64,000 bases of DNA. Source: Variovorax paradoxus. GTDB lineage: Bacteria; Pseudomonadota; Gammaproteobacteria; Burkholderiales; Burkholderiaceae_C. A model generated the notes under the pieces. It was not told the origin of the DNA, searched no databases, and worked only from the letters and a program-made list of their open reading frames with translations. The stretch spans positions 4,591,001 to 4,655,000 of the forward strand of contig NZ_CP045644.1 in the NCBI RefSeq assembly GCF_009498455.1, in the 5' to 3' direction. Position numbers and translations under genes: made by a program. Of this stretch, positions 24,632 through 33,465 are shown piece by piece; the stretch's first letter is position 1, and each line of letters starts with the position of its first letter.

Positions 24632-25798
24632 GTGAAAAAAATCCATTCAGTGCTCGTCGCCGCCGCTTGCGGCCTTTGGATCGGCGCCGCGCACGCGGAC
24701 ATCAAGGTGGGATTTACGGCGCCGCTCTCGGGGCCGGCGGGCGCCATCGGCCAGGACCAATACGACGGCTTCATGCTTGCGATCGAGCGACTGCAGGGCA
24801 GGCTGGGTGGCCAGTCGGCAGCGGTGCTCAAGGAGGACGACCAACTCAAGCCGGAAGTGGGTCTGCAGGCCGCTCGCAAGTTGATCGAAAAGGAAAAAGT
24901 CGACGTCCTCGTGGGCCTGGGCTACACCAACGTCTTCATGGCCATGGCGCCGCTCGTCACACAGTCCGGGGTCGTGGCCATCGGAACCAACGCAGGCCCG
25001 CAGGCCGTTGCCGGGGCGGGATGCAAGGCGAACATCTTCGCCATGACCGGTCAGAACGACGGTCCGTCCGAGGCGATGGGCATGTACGCCCAGCAGAAGC
25101 GTTATGACAGGACCTTTCTGCTCGCGCCCAACTACCAGGCGGGCAAGGAGATGCTGGCGGGCTTCAAGCGGCACTACAAGGGAAGCGTCGCTGACGAGGT
25201 CTACCCGCCGTTGAATCAGTCCGACTTTTCCGCGGAGATCGCGCAGATCCAGGCAGCCCGTCCCGATGCGCTGTTCATCTTCTTGCCCGGAGGCATGGGC
25301 ATCAACTTCATCAAGCAAATGAAGCAGGCCGGCCTGCTGGGCCGCGTGCCCGTGATGTCGGTTTTCACCGTTGACGGAACCACGCTCCCGGCCTTGAAAC
25401 AGCAGGCTGAAGGCGTGCTCGCCGGCGCGATGTGGGATGCGGCCTCGGACGGCAAGGAGGCGGCCGAATTCAAACAGGCTTTCGCCGCGAGATACAAGCG
25501 TATCCCGAGCCTGTACGCGGCCGTGGGTTACGACGCCGGCAATCTGCTGAACGTGGCGATCGCGAGACTCAACGGAAACGTGTCGGACAAGGTGGCCTTC
25601 GCTGCCGCCGTCAAGGCGGCCGGCTCGGAATTCAGGTCGGTGCGCGGCGCCTTCCGCTTCAACACCAACAACATGCCGGTGCAGGACTACCATGTCTACC
25701 AGGTGGTGAAAGCCGGCACGGACGTCACGATGGCGCAGGTGGCGACGCCCGTCAAGGCGCATCCGGATTCCTATCACGCGCAGTGTTCCCTGAAGTGA
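24632..25798 (+). CDS. ABC transporter substrate-binding protein, LivJ/LivK type
   Basis: Receptor of 388 residues starting at GTG behind an excellent ribosome site (AAGGAGACAAC). A signal peptide (about 1-22, ending AHA) is followed by DIKVGFTAPLSGPAGAIG, the usual Peripla_BP_6 opening. It is the first gene of a complete importer (receptor, two permeases, two ATPases) that continues into a Rieske oxygenase gene, so its ligand is probably the oxygenase substrate or a precursor. A longer reading from 24587 lacks a ribosome site and disrupts the signal peptide. Confidence 0.92.
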   Translation: MKKIHSVLVAAACGLWIGAAHADIKVGFTAPLSGPAGAIGQDQYDGFMLAIERLQGRLGGQSAAVLKEDDQLKPEVGLQAARKLIEKEKVDVLVGLGYTNVFMAMAPLVTQSGVVAIGTNAGPQAVAGAGCKANIFAMTGQNDGPSEAMGMYAQQKRYDRTFLLAPNYQAGKEMLAGFKRHYKGSVADEVYPPLNQSDFSAEIAQIQAARPDALFIFLPGGMGINFIKQMKQAGLLGRVPVMSVFTVDGTTLPALKQQAEGVLAGAMWDAASDGKEAAEFKQAFAARYKRIPSLYAAVGYDAGNLLNVAIARLNGNVSDKVAFAAAVKAAGSEFRSVRGAFRFNTNNMPVQDYHVYQVVKAGTDVTMAQVATPVKAHPDSYHAQCSLK

Positions 25799-25805
25799 TG
25801 GGTCC

Positions 25806-26732
25806 ATGAGCCTCACGCTGTTCATTGCCCAGTTGCTGAACGGACTTCAGTTCGGCGTTCTGTTGTTCCTGCTGGCCGCCGGGCTGACGCTGGTGTTCGG
25901 CATCATGAGTTTCATCAATCTCGCCCATGGCTCCCTCTACATGGTCGGGGCGTATGCCGCCGCAGTGGCGGGTGCGAAGACCGGCTCCTTTGCCGTGGCG
26001 GTGGCGGCGGCGCTCATAGCGGGCGTTGCGGTTGGTGCGCTGCTAGAGAGGCTCGCGGCGTCCCGGCTGTACCGCCGGGATCATCTGGACCATGTCCTGG
26101 CCACGTTCGGACTGGTGATGTTCTTCAATGAACTTGCCCGCATGATCTGGGGCCCCCAGCCGATCTTCATCTCGTTGCCGGAAAGTCTGTCGGGAACCGT
26201 GGCGCTTCTGGGATTTTCCTATCCGTCCTATCGCTTCCTGATCATCGCAACCGGGTTGGCGGTGGCCATGGCAAGCCAGTGGCTGATCCGCCGCACGAGA
26301 TGGGGCATGCTCATCCGCGCCGGCTCGTCGAATCCCGACATGGTCTCGACACTGGGCGTGAACATCGGGCTGCTCAATGCAGGCCTGTTCACGCTCGGCG
26401 CGGCGCTTGCAGCGTTGGCAGGCGCCATGGCCGCGCCGATCCTTTCGGTGCAAAGCGGGATGGGCGATGGCGTATTGATCACGACGCTGGTCGTCATCGT
26501 GATCGGCGGGATCGGCTCCGTTGCCGGTGCGTTCTGCGCGAGCCTGCTCGTCGGCGTGGTGGACACCATGGGACGCAGCTACCTGACCCTGCTGTTGCGC
26601 GAGGTGGCCGATCGCGACGTCGCCAATGCGGCAGGACCCGCGCTGGCATCGATGTTGGTCTACCTGCTGATGGCCATCGTGCTTGCATGGCGCCCGCAAG
26701 GGCTGTTTCCCGCCACGGGGAGGCCGTCGTGA
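25806..26732 (+). CDS. Branched-chain-type ABC transporter permease (LivH-like)
   Basis: Inner-membrane protein of 308 residues with about eight hydrophobic segments. Family signatures are LTLVFGIMSFINLAHGSLYM near the N-terminus and VIVIGGIGSVAGAFCASLLVG in the second half. It is 7 bp after the receptor gene and overlaps LivM by GTGA. Confidence 0.93.
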   Translation: MSLTLFIAQLLNGLQFGVLLFLLAAGLTLVFGIMSFINLAHGSLYMVGAYAAAVAGAKTGSFAVAVAAALIAGVAVGALLERLAASRLYRRDHLDHVLATFGLVMFFNELARMIWGPQPIFISLPESLSGTVALLGFSYPSYRFLIIATGLAVAMASQWLIRRTRWGMLIRAGSSNPDMVSTLGVNIGLLNAGLFTLGAALAALAGAMAAPILSVQSGMGDGVLITTLVVIVIGGIGSVAGAFCASLLVGVVDTMGRSYLTLLLREVADRDVANAAGPALASMLVYLLMAIVLAWRPQGLFPATGRPS

Positions 26733-27736
26733 CCGGGCGTGGAACGCTTCCGCTTCGCGCCGGTGCGCTGGTGGCGCTGGCGGCGATCCCCCTTGCGGCC
26801 ATGGCGATGGGCGAGAGCTTCTACCTGGCCTTCGGCGCGCGTGTGCTGATCTACGCCATCGCTGCGGTCGGGCTGAACATCGCGCTGGGCTTCGGCGGCA
26901 TGGTGAGCCTGGGACATGCCCTGTTTCTCGGACTGGGGATGTACAGCGTGGCGCTGCCCGCACATTTCGGCATCGACAGCGGCTGGATTCACCTGGCCTT
27001 GACTGTCGCGTCCTGTGCACTGGCGGGAACGCTTACCGGCTGGATCAGCCTGCGCACGGCCGGCATCGCGTTCATCATGATCACGCTGGCCTTTGCCCAG
27101 ATGGGCTTCTTCGTGCTCGTGAGCCTCAAGCAGTTCGGGGGCGACGATGGACTGGCCGTTGCGGCGCCGAGCAACTTCGGTCGGTTCGGATTGGATTCCC
27201 CGCTTGCGGTCTACATCGCGGCCTTCGCAATGCTGCTGGGATTGTTGATCTGGACCGACCGTCTTCGCCAATCGTCCTTCGGCATGGCGCTGCGCGCCTG
27301 CCGCCAGAGCGGGCGGCGCGCCGCCTCGCTGGGCATCATGCCTCGCAGGTGTCTGCTGGCAGCCTACGTCTTGTCAGCGGTCATCTGCGGCATTGCCGGC
27401 TTGCTGTTGGCGAACTTGAACGCTTACGTCTCGCCAAGCACGATGTCGTGGTTCGTCTCCGGTGAGCTCATCGTGATGGTGGTGCTCGGCGGCATCGGGT
27501 CCGCCTTCGGGCCGGCGGTGGGCGCCCTGGTCTATCTGGGAGCGGAAGAGGTGCTGAAGTCCATGACGGGCCACTGGATGGCCGTGTTCGGCCTTCTCAT
27601 ATTCGCCATGGCATTGGTAGGCAGGCCCGCAGCCGCCAGACTCGCGGTCGATTGGAGCCGGCGCCCGCGTGCGGTCGGCGCGAACCGCCGTGTTTTGAGC
27701 GGCACGACCGGCACCGCCGGCACGGAGCGCAAGTAA
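26729..27736 (+). CDS. Branched-chain-type ABC transporter permease (LivM-like)
   Basis: Inner-membrane protein of 335 residues. Signatures are IYAIAAVGLNIALGFGGMVS, SLGHALFLGLGMYS and the loop VVLGGIGSAFGPAVGA. The start is a GTG at 26729 that overlaps the LivH stop; the longer frame from 26279 lies within LivH. A basic, low-complexity C-terminal tail (from about residue 310) follows the last membrane segment. Its stop shares bases with the next start (TAATG). Confidence 0.92.
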   Translation: MTGRGTLPLRAGALVALAAIPLAAMAMGESFYLAFGARVLIYAIAAVGLNIALGFGGMVSLGHALFLGLGMYSVALPAHFGIDSGWIHLALTVASCALAGTLTGWISLRTAGIAFIMITLAFAQMGFFVLVSLKQFGGDDGLAVAAPSNFGRFGLDSPLAVYIAAFAMLLGLLIWTDRLRQSSFGMALRACRQSGRRAASLGIMPRRCLLAAYVLSAVICGIAGLLLANLNAYVSPSTMSWFVSGELIVMVVLGGIGSAFGPAVGALVYLGAEEVLKSMTGHWMAVFGLLIFAMALVGRPAAARLAVDWSRRPRAVGANRRVLSGTTGTAGTERK

Positions 27737-28491
27737 TGCCGTTGCTCCAGGTCCGGTCCCTGACGAAGCGCTACGGCTCGCTGCTGGTGACCGATGAGGT
27801 TGTCCTGGACGTCGAGCCGGGTGAACTTCACGCGCTCATCGGGCCCAACGGCGCCGGCAAGACGACGTTGGTCAATCAGATCTCCGGCGAACTGCCTTCG
27901 GATACCGGGACGATCCATTTCGACGGACGGGACGTGACTTCGCAGGCGATCGCGACGCGCGCACAGGTCGGATTGGTGCGTTCCTACCAGATTAGCTCGG
28001 TATTCGACGAGTTCACCGTGCTCGAGAATGCGGCCCTCGCTGCCCGGGCTGCGCACGCCGGGGTGTTCGGCTTCTGGCGGCAGCTTCTCGAGGACCGCGG
28101 CGCGACGCGGTCCGCACAGCGCAGCATCGCGGCAGTGGGTCTGTCGGGACGCGAGCATGTGACCGCACAAGCGCTGGGCTACGGCGAGCGTCGCCAACTT
28201 GAACTGGCGATGGCACTCGCGGCCGAGCCGAAGTTCCTGTTGCTCGACGAGCCGATGGCCGGCATGAGCGTTCAGGAATCGAGCGAAGTCGTCGCGCTGC
28301 TTCGCCGGCTCAAGCGTGACTACACCATCTTGCTCGTGGAGCACGACATGGCGGCGGTGTTCGCGCTCGCGGACCGCATCAGTGTGCTGGTCCATGGGCG
28401 GATTCTCATGACTGGGACGCCAGCGGAGATTCGCCGAAACGAGCAGGTGCGGGCGACCTACCTGGGTGATGAGGAGCTGCAGCCATCGTGA
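27736..28491 (+). CDS. Branched-chain-type ABC transporter ATP-binding protein (LivG-like)
   Basis: ATPase of 251 residues. Walker A GPNGAGKT is at residues 36-43, the signature loop is LGYGERRQLE (the LivG-type LSYG variant) and Walker B is FLLLDEPMAGM, with the switch His in LVEHDM. This subunit has an intact nucleotide site, unlike its partner LivF. Start 27736 overlaps the LivM stop by TAATG. Confidence 0.93.
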   Translation: MPLLQVRSLTKRYGSLLVTDEVVLDVEPGELHALIGPNGAGKTTLVNQISGELPSDTGTIHFDGRDVTSQAIATRAQVGLVRSYQISSVFDEFTVLENAALAARAAHAGVFGFWRQLLEDRGATRSAQRSIAAVGLSGREHVTAQALGYGERRQLELAMALAAEPKFLLLDEPMAGMSVQESSEVVALLRRLKRDYTILLVEHDMAAVFALADRISVLVHGRILMTGTPAEIRRNEQVRATYLGDEELQPS

Positions 28492-29201
28492 CCTGCTTAC
28501 TCGAAGTTTCTGGATTGACCGCCGGGTACGGCGCTGCACAGGTCCTGTTCGGCGTGGACTTCCACCTGCGCGAAGGACAGGTGATCACGCTGCTTGGCCG
28601 CAACGGCATGGGCCGTTCGACGACGATCAAGTGCCTCTTCGGTCTGGTGCGCGCGCGAAATGGCAGCATCCATTTTTGCGGTGAGCGGCTGCATGCGCTG
28701 CCGACCCACCGCATCGGCCGTGCAGGACTGGCATTGGTGCCGGAGGGGCGCCAGATATTTCCCAGCCTCACCGTGGAAGAAAACCTGGTGGCCACGGCAA
28801 GACCGAAGCGTGGCGATGCCCGGTCGATGTGGACCCTGGCACGGGTCTACGACTTCTTCCCTCGGTTGAGCGAGCGTCGGCGGAACCTCGGCACGCAGTT
28901 GTCCGGCGGCGAACAGCAGATGCTGGCCATCGGGCGGGCATTGATGACCAATCCGCGACTGCTGGTCCTGGACGAAGCGACCGAAGGGCTTGCACCCCTG
29001 ATCCGCGCCGAGATCTGGTCGGCGCTGCAGGTGCTCAAGGCCGAGGGCCTGTCCATGGTGGTCGTGGACAAGAACTTGAATCCGCTGCTTGGCCTGGCGG
29101 ACCGCCATTTTGTGCTGGAGAAAGGGCGCGTCGTCTGGTCGGGCGATTCGAACGAACTCCGGTCCGACCCCCGCGTCGTTCACGAGTACCTCGGCGTCTG
29201 A
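28488..29201 (+). CDS. Branched-chain-type ABC transporter ATP-binding protein (LivF-like) with Walker A Lys to Arg
   Basis: ATPase of 237 residues, GTG start overlapping the LivG stop (GTGA). The Walker A motif reads GRNGMGRS, with Arg43 (codon CGT at 28614-28616) where the invariant Lys is expected; the rest is normal: signature LSGGEQQ, Walker B LLVLDEATEGL (Ala for the usual Pro/Ser), D-loop and switch region VVVDKNL in place of the usual His. With both Lys and switch His changed, this half of the ATPase may bind but poorly hydrolyse ATP, giving an asymmetric importer. Reading frame and neighbours are otherwise intact, so this is not a pseudogene. Confidence 0.9.
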   Translation: MTCLLEVSGLTAGYGAAQVLFGVDFHLREGQVITLLGRNGMGRSTTIKCLFGLVRARNGSIHFCGERLHALPTHRIGRAGLALVPEGRQIFPSLTVEENLVATARPKRGDARSMWTLARVYDFFPRLSERRRNLGTQLSGGEQQMLAIGRALMTNPRLLVLDEATEGLAPLIRAEIWSALQVLKAEGLSMVVVDKNLNPLLGLADRHFVLEKGRVVWSGDSNELRSDPRVVHEYLGV

Positions 29202-29254
29202 GCCGCGTCGGTCGATTCGAACGTTCGTGCTTTCATTTCACGTAGGAGACTCTC

Positions 29255-30334
29255 ATGACTTTCATTCGCAATGACTGGTACGTCGCTGCTTGGCCGAACG
29301 AGGTGACCGAGAAGCCGCTGGCGCGGCGTCTGGGGAACCAGCCGGTGGTCCTGTATCGCGATCGCAGCGGGCGCGCCGTAGCCCTGCATGACCGATGCCC
29401 GCATCGCGGCGCGCCGCTGTCGTTGGGCGAGGTGACCGACAGCGGCCTGCAATGCAACTATCACGGACTCACGTTTGGCGCCGACGGCACATGCGTGATC
29501 ATTCCCGGCCAAGACCGGATCTCGGCAAAGAACTGCATCAAATCCTATCCGCTCGTTGAAAAGCAGGGCTTCATCTGGATCTGGCTTGGTGATCCGGCCA
29601 AGGCGGACGCCTCGACGATCGTGGACTATCCGTACCACGACGATGCGAAGACATGGCCACGCAAGTGCGGAATGATGCATGTCAAGGGGCACTACATGTT
29701 GATGGTCGACAACCTGATGGACCTGACGCACATCGGCTACATGCACAAGAACACCATCGGAAGCGGCCCCGCCGATGAGTATGTGAAGGCGATCATGAAG
29801 CCGGAGCGCACGCCGCGCGGAGCGAAGTTCTCGCGCTGGCTCCTGGATCACACGCCTCCGGCGACCTATGTCGCGGCCGGCGGATTCAAGGGCAAGGTGG
29901 ACCGCTGGCAGGAGTTCGAGCATGTCGCGCCCGGCAACGTGCTGATGTACACAGGTGGCAAGGACGCGGGCACCGGGGCATACGACCGCAACGACCGAGA
30001 GGGCGGCATCCAGTTGCGCATCTTCCATGCGCTGACGCCGGAGACGGACACCTCCTGCTTCTACTTTTTCTCGACGATGACCGGCTACAGACAAGAGGAT
30101 CCCAAGACCTGTGAGCAGTACCACGACGCCATTCTGCGCACCTTCGTCGAGGACGTGGAGTTCATCGAGGGACAGCAGGCGCGCTTGTCCGAGTTCCCGA
30201 GTCCGCAGATTGACACGATCCATGACACGGTCCGCGTCTGGGTGCGCCGGCACCATGAGGCCCGCCTGGCCGAGGAGGCGCGCAACATGGAGAACGCCGC
30301 GGCGTCCGAGGCATCTTCCCTGGCGCGGGCCTGA
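29255..30334 (+). CDS. Rieske non-haem iron oxygenase, VanA-type (aromatic hydroxylase/O-demethylase)
   Basis: Oxygenase subunit of 359 residues, the length of VanA-like three-helix-insert-free enzymes. The Rieske 2Fe-2S cluster ligands are Cys48 and His50 (CPHRG) and Cys67 and His70 (CNYHG). The mononuclear iron site has His159 and His164 in DNLMDLTHIGYMH; a late acidic ligand is expected near FVEDVEFIEGQQ. VanA relatives demethylate methoxybenzoates or hydroxylate aromatics. It lies 53 bp behind LivF with ribosome site GTAGGAGACTCTC. Its electron-donating reductase is probably the product of 31532-32557, which starts from a near-identical promoter. Substrate unknown. Confidence 0.92.
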   Translation: MTFIRNDWYVAAWPNEVTEKPLARRLGNQPVVLYRDRSGRAVALHDRCPHRGAPLSLGEVTDSGLQCNYHGLTFGADGTCVIIPGQDRISAKNCIKSYPLVEKQGFIWIWLGDPAKADASTIVDYPYHDDAKTWPRKCGMMHVKGHYMLMVDNLMDLTHIGYMHKNTIGSGPADEYVKAIMKPERTPRGAKFSRWLLDHTPPATYVAAGGFKGKVDRWQEFEHVAPGNVLMYTGGKDAGTGAYDRNDREGGIQLRIFHALTPETDTSCFYFFSTMTGYRQEDPKTCEQYHDAILRTFVEDVEFIEGQQARLSEFPSPQIDTIHDTVRVWVRRHHEARLAEEARNMENAAASEASSLARA

Positions 30335-30335
30335 C

Positions 30336-31133
30336 ATGCGCACGATCAGCATCAATGGGGTGGAAATCGCGTACGACGTCCACGGCACGGGCGGCCCCTG
30401 GGTCGTCTTTGGGCATTCTCTGGGTTGCACGCGCGCCATGTGGCAGCGGCAGATCGATTCGCTCGCTCGGAATTGCCGCGTGCTGGCCTACGATCTGCGC
30501 GGCCATGGACAGAGCGCCACGGGCGACGCCGCGGCGCAAGGATCGCTCGCGCAACTGGCGTCGGATGTCCGGTCCCTGATGGACCAACTGACGATCGAGC
30601 GCGCGCATTTCGTCGGTATCTCGATTGGCGGCATGATCGGGCAGACCCTCGCCATTGAAAGCCCTGCTCGCATCGCGAGCCTGGTAATGGCCAATACGAC
30701 GGCCTTCATGCCGCCAGCTGCCGTTCAGCTGTGGGCGCAGCGCATCGAGGCGGCGCGAACCCACGGGGTTGCAAGCCTTGCTCGACCGTCGATCGAGCGG
30801 TGGTTTCCTGAAGATTTCCGCGTTGCGCATCCGGCATTGATAGAGCAGATGATCCAGGTGTTTTCGACGACCTCGTTCCGAGGCTACGAGTTCTGCTCCC
30901 GGGCCATCATGGGGTTGGACACGCGCGAAGGCCTGGCGCGGATCCGGTGTCCAGTCCTCATCATCGGAGGCAGCGAGGATCCGGGTGCTCCTGTTGGGGC
31001 GCTTGACCAGATGCAGCAAGCGCTCGCCCAGTCGGAACTTGTCCTGCTGCAAGGAGCGGGACACCTCTCAAACATCGATCGCCCGGAGGAGTTCACCGCG
31101 GCACTGTCGAAATTCCTGCTGCGCTGCACCTGA
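30336..31133 (+). CDS. Alpha/beta hydrolase, 3-oxoadipate enol-lactonase-like
   Basis: Hydrolase of 265 residues. The oxyanion region is VFGHSLG, the nucleophile is Ser96 in GISIGG, Asp is in GGSEDPGAP and His in GAGHLSNIDRP, the PcaD-like pattern. It starts 1 bp after the oxygenase stop, so is cotranslated. It may hydrolyse a lactone or ester linked to the oxygenase product. The frame extending back to 30111 overlaps the oxygenase gene and is rejected. Confidence 0.87.
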   Translation: MRTISINGVEIAYDVHGTGGPWVVFGHSLGCTRAMWQRQIDSLARNCRVLAYDLRGHGQSATGDAAAQGSLAQLASDVRSLMDQLTIERAHFVGISIGGMIGQTLAIESPARIASLVMANTTAFMPPAAVQLWAQRIEAARTHGVASLARPSIERWFPEDFRVAHPALIEQMIQVFSTTSFRGYEFCSRAIMGLDTREGLARIRCPVLIIGGSEDPGAPVGALDQMQQALAQSELVLLQGAGHLSNIDRPEEFTAALSKFLLRCT

Positions 31134-31467
31134 CCCGCGCGCGGCGTCGCGGCGCCCCTGCCGCGGCGGTGGGGTGAAGTGTTCCCGAAGGGCCACGCCT
31201 CGGGCTGAGGGTCTGTACGCGCACCGACAGCGAAGCGATGCGCGACAACCAGCGCGAGCCGCGCCGGCCCGGCCAGGCCAGGCCAGGCCGGGCCAGGATG
31301 CGCGCGGGCCCGACCCCCGCGCTCATGGCGCGCCCCCGCCGTTCAAGGCCCTGTCCGCCGGTGCTTCCCCGCGTCTGCATCGATCGGCTCCCGCGGCTGC
31401 AGCAGGGGGCAGGGGCGGCATAAACACAGATAGGGGTTTGCCCCGGTGCAAAAAATGAACAACGGCG
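31134..31467. other. Gene-free interval between the two MarR-linked blocks
   Basis: No credible gene in 334 bp before the second promoter. There is a GC hairpin close behind the hydrolase stop (CGCGGC 31148-31153 with GCCGCG 31160-31165, no T-tract), which could end the first transcript, and a short tandem repeat at 31271-31297. Base composition is very GC-rich until about 31420 and then becomes AT-richer into the promoter. Confidence 0.5.
31271..31297. repeat. Short tandem repeat, GGCCA unit
   Basis: Five consecutive 5-bp units (four GGCCA, one GGCCG) followed by GG, in non-coding DNA. Too short for a functional claim; possibly slippage-prone. Confidence 0.6.
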
Positions 31468-31497
31468 TTGACAGGGGTGAGCTCACAGATCTACATT
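31468..31497 (+). promoter_or_regulatory. Sigma-70-type promoter of the reductase-headed 11-kb block
   Basis: TTGACA (31468-31473) and TACATT (31492-31497), spacer 18 bp. The -10 region, TACATTGAT, is identical to that at 24444-24452, and the operator-like element follows 5 bp later (4 bp in the first copy). Confidence 0.65.
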
Positions 31498-31505
31498 GAT
31501 CACTT

Positions 31506-31530
31506 GGCAAATCATTCGCTAGGCGAACTA
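31506..31530. promoter_or_regulatory. Operator-like element B, candidate MarR binding site
   Basis: The element reads GGCAAAT, C, ATTCGC, then TAGGCGAACTA, and differs from element A (24457-24481) at two of 25 positions. It contains the perfect palindrome TTCGC-TAG-GCGAA. It ends directly in front of the first ATG (31532) of the reductase gene and covers the expected transcription start. Confidence 0.65.
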
Positions 31531-31531
31531 A

Positions 31532-32557
31532 ATGAAAACGGCGAAGGCACCCACCTCGCCCTCAGTGGATCCCGCGAGCATGTCGACCCCAACCCAAGCC
31601 CAACTTCTTCTGCGCGTCGCCAACAAGACGGCGCAAGCGGAGGGCGTCGTGTCGTTTCGCCTAGTCGACGCCCTCGGGCGGGCCTTGCCAGGCTTCGCTG
31701 CCGGTGCGCACATCGATGTCCAGTTGGGCCCGGATCTGGTGCGGCAGTACTCGTTGTGCAATCCGTCGCGATCGCCCACGGAGTACGAAATCGCGGTTCT
31801 CAGGGAGCCGGCCTCGCGCGGCGGGTCGAAGTACATGCACGAGACATTGGCTGTAGGCATGGAATTCCCGGCAAGTGCACCGAAGAATCATTTCCAGCTT
31901 GACGCACATTCGCCGGCCTTCCTGTTCGCCGGCGGCATCGGCATCACGCCGCTGCTGGCCATGGCGCAGCAGCTGGCCGAGGAAGGCCGGCAGTTCGAGT
32001 TGCACTACTGTGCCCGCAGTCGTCAGCGTGCGGCATTCAGGGAGCGCTTGGCCGAGGCGGCCTATGCCGGGAGTGTTCACTTCCACTACGACGAGGAAGC
32101 GCCCTCGCAGCGGCTCGACATCGCTTCGGTGCTGTCGCGCGGCTCGTCCGCGCATCACCTCTATACCTGCGGGCCCGCCGGCTTCATCCAGCATGTCCTG
32201 GATGCGGGCAGAGGTGCCGGCTGGCCGGAGTCCCGCATGCACCGCGAGTTCTTCGCGGCGCCGGCGGCCGATGCCCGGGCGACAGCGGACGGGGCGTTCG
32301 AAGTGGAGCTCGCGAGCAGCGGCAAACGCTTCGTCGTGCCTGCGGGCACAACGGTGCTTGCCGTACTAACCGACGCCGGCATCGAGGTTCCGGCCTCGTG
32401 CGAGGCCGGTGTGTGCGGCACCTGCGTGACACGGGTGGTCGAGGGGACGCCGGACCACCGCGACGTCTACCTCACCGATGCTGAGCATGCCAAGAACGAC
32501 TGCTTCACGCCCTGCTGCTCGCGGGCGCTGTCGCAGCGGCTTGTGATCGATCTGTAA
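31532..32557 (+). CDS. FNR-type reductase with C-terminal plant-type 2Fe-2S domain (PDR/VanB family)
   Basis: Reductase of 341 residues (325 if started at ATG 31580, which may be the homologous start; no start has a strong ribosome site). The flavin domain has RQYSLCNPS, the NAD domain [12 protein letters not shown] and YTCGPAGF, and the C-terminal ferredoxin domain has CEAGVCGTC plus a further Cys near CFTPCC for the 2Fe-2S cluster. VanB-type reductases pass electrons from NAD(P)H to a Rieske oxygenase. The partner is almost surely the VanA-type oxygenase at 29255, which is in another transcript with the same operator. First gene of a block running to 42816. Confidence 0.92.
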   Translation: MKTAKAPTSPSVDPASMSTPTQAQLLLRVANKTAQAEGVVSFRLVDALGRALPGFAAGAHIDVQLGPDLVRQYSLCNPSRSPTEYEIAVLREPASRGGSKYMHETLAVGMEFPASAPKNHFQLDAHSPAFLFAGGIGITPLLAMAQQLAEEGRQFELHYCARSRQRAAFRERLAEAAYAGSVHFHYDEEAPSQRLDIASVLSRGSSAHHLYTCGPAGFIQHVLDAGRGAGWPESRMHREFFAAPAADARATADGAFEVELASSGKRFVVPAGTTVLAVLTDAGIEVPASCEAGVCGTCVTRVVEGTPDHRDVYLTDAEHAKNDCFTPCCSRALSQRLVIDL

Positions 32558-32577
32558 GTGAACTGGAGACAACACCT

Positions 32578-33465
32578 ATGAGCAAACCCAAAGTCATCGT
32601 CACCGTGGCGCCGACCGGCGGCATGGCGGGCAAGAAGCAGAACCCGAACCTCCCCACGCAGCCCTCTGAAATCGCCGACGACGTCTACCGTTGCTACAAC
32701 GCCGGCGCCAGCGTCGTCGCTGTGCATGCACGGCGTCCGGACGACCAGGCGACCTGCAATCCTGAGATCTACAGCCGGATCAACCGGCTGATCCGCGACA
32801 AGTGCGACATCGTGCTGAACAACTCTACCGGCGGTGGCGTCAGCGGCGACATGCTTCGCAAGCTCGACAACGGACTGTGGGAGCTGGACTGGCAGGAACG
32901 CCTCAAGGGGATGGATGGCGAGGGCGTCGAGATGTGCACGCTGGATGCACAGACAGTGTGCGCCAGCTACGGCGGCATGGAGATCCTTGCGCCGACGACG
33001 CCCAAGCGCACGCGAGAACTGGCCGAGGGCATGAAGGCGCGAGGCATCAAGCCCGAGTGGGAGGTGTTCAGCCTGTCGGACATCGTGCAGGACGTGGGCC
33101 GGGCCATCAGAGAGGGCTTGGACGAACCGCCGTACTTCATCAACATCGTGCTTGGCGTCACTGCCTTCCAGGGTGCGTTGCCGTACACCCCGCGCATCCT
33201 CCAGATGTTGGTGGAGCACCTGCCCAAGGACAGCGTGTTCAACGTCAGCGCAATCGGCAACGCGCAATTGCCGGCCACCACGCAATCCCTGCTGCTCGGC
33301 GGTCATGTGCGCGCCGGGCTCGAGGACAATCTGTACTACGCACAGGGCGAGCTGGCGACCAATGTGCAGCTGATCGAGCGCACGGTGCGCCTCGTGCGCG
33401 AACTCGGCGGCGAGCCCGCAACGCCGGCCGAAGCTCGCGAAATCATGGGCCTGCGGCCGCTGTGA
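32578..33465 (+). CDS. BKACE-family (beta-keto acid cleavage, DUF849) enzyme
   Basis: TIM-barrel protein of 295 residues. BKACE enzymes react a beta-keto acid with acetyl-CoA to give acetoacetate and a new CoA ester, using a Zn ion. STGGG, NVSAIGN and the C-terminal VRAGLEDN (Glu ligand) are typical. The HxH pair of the N-terminal half is AVHAR here: Ala48-Val49-His50, so the first zinc His appears to be missing. It has a good ribosome site (TGGAGACAACACCT) and overlaps the dehydrogenase gene by GTGA. Together the pair could oxidise and then cleave a beta-hydroxy acid, as in carnitine catabolism; the actual substrate is unknown. Confidence 0.88.
   Translation: MSKPKVIVTVAPTGGMAGKKQNPNLPTQPSEIADDVYRCYNAGASVVAVHARRPDDQATCNPEIYSRINRLIRDKCDIVLNNSTGGGVSGDMLRKLDNGLWELDWQERLKGMDGEGVEMCTLDAQTVCASYGGMEILAPTTPKRTRELAEGMKARGIKPEWEVFSLSDIVQDVGRAIREGLDEPPYFINIVLGVTAFQGALPYTPRILQMLVEHLPKDSVFNVSAIGNAQLPATTQSLLLGGHVRAGLEDNLYYAQGELATNVQLIERTVRLVRELGGEPATPAEAREIMGLRPL

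Noticed and set aside
31271..31297. GGCCA repeats considered as a CRISPR-like or regulatory array
   Set aside because: Units are 5 bp with no spacers and no cas genes; only a simple tandem repeat.
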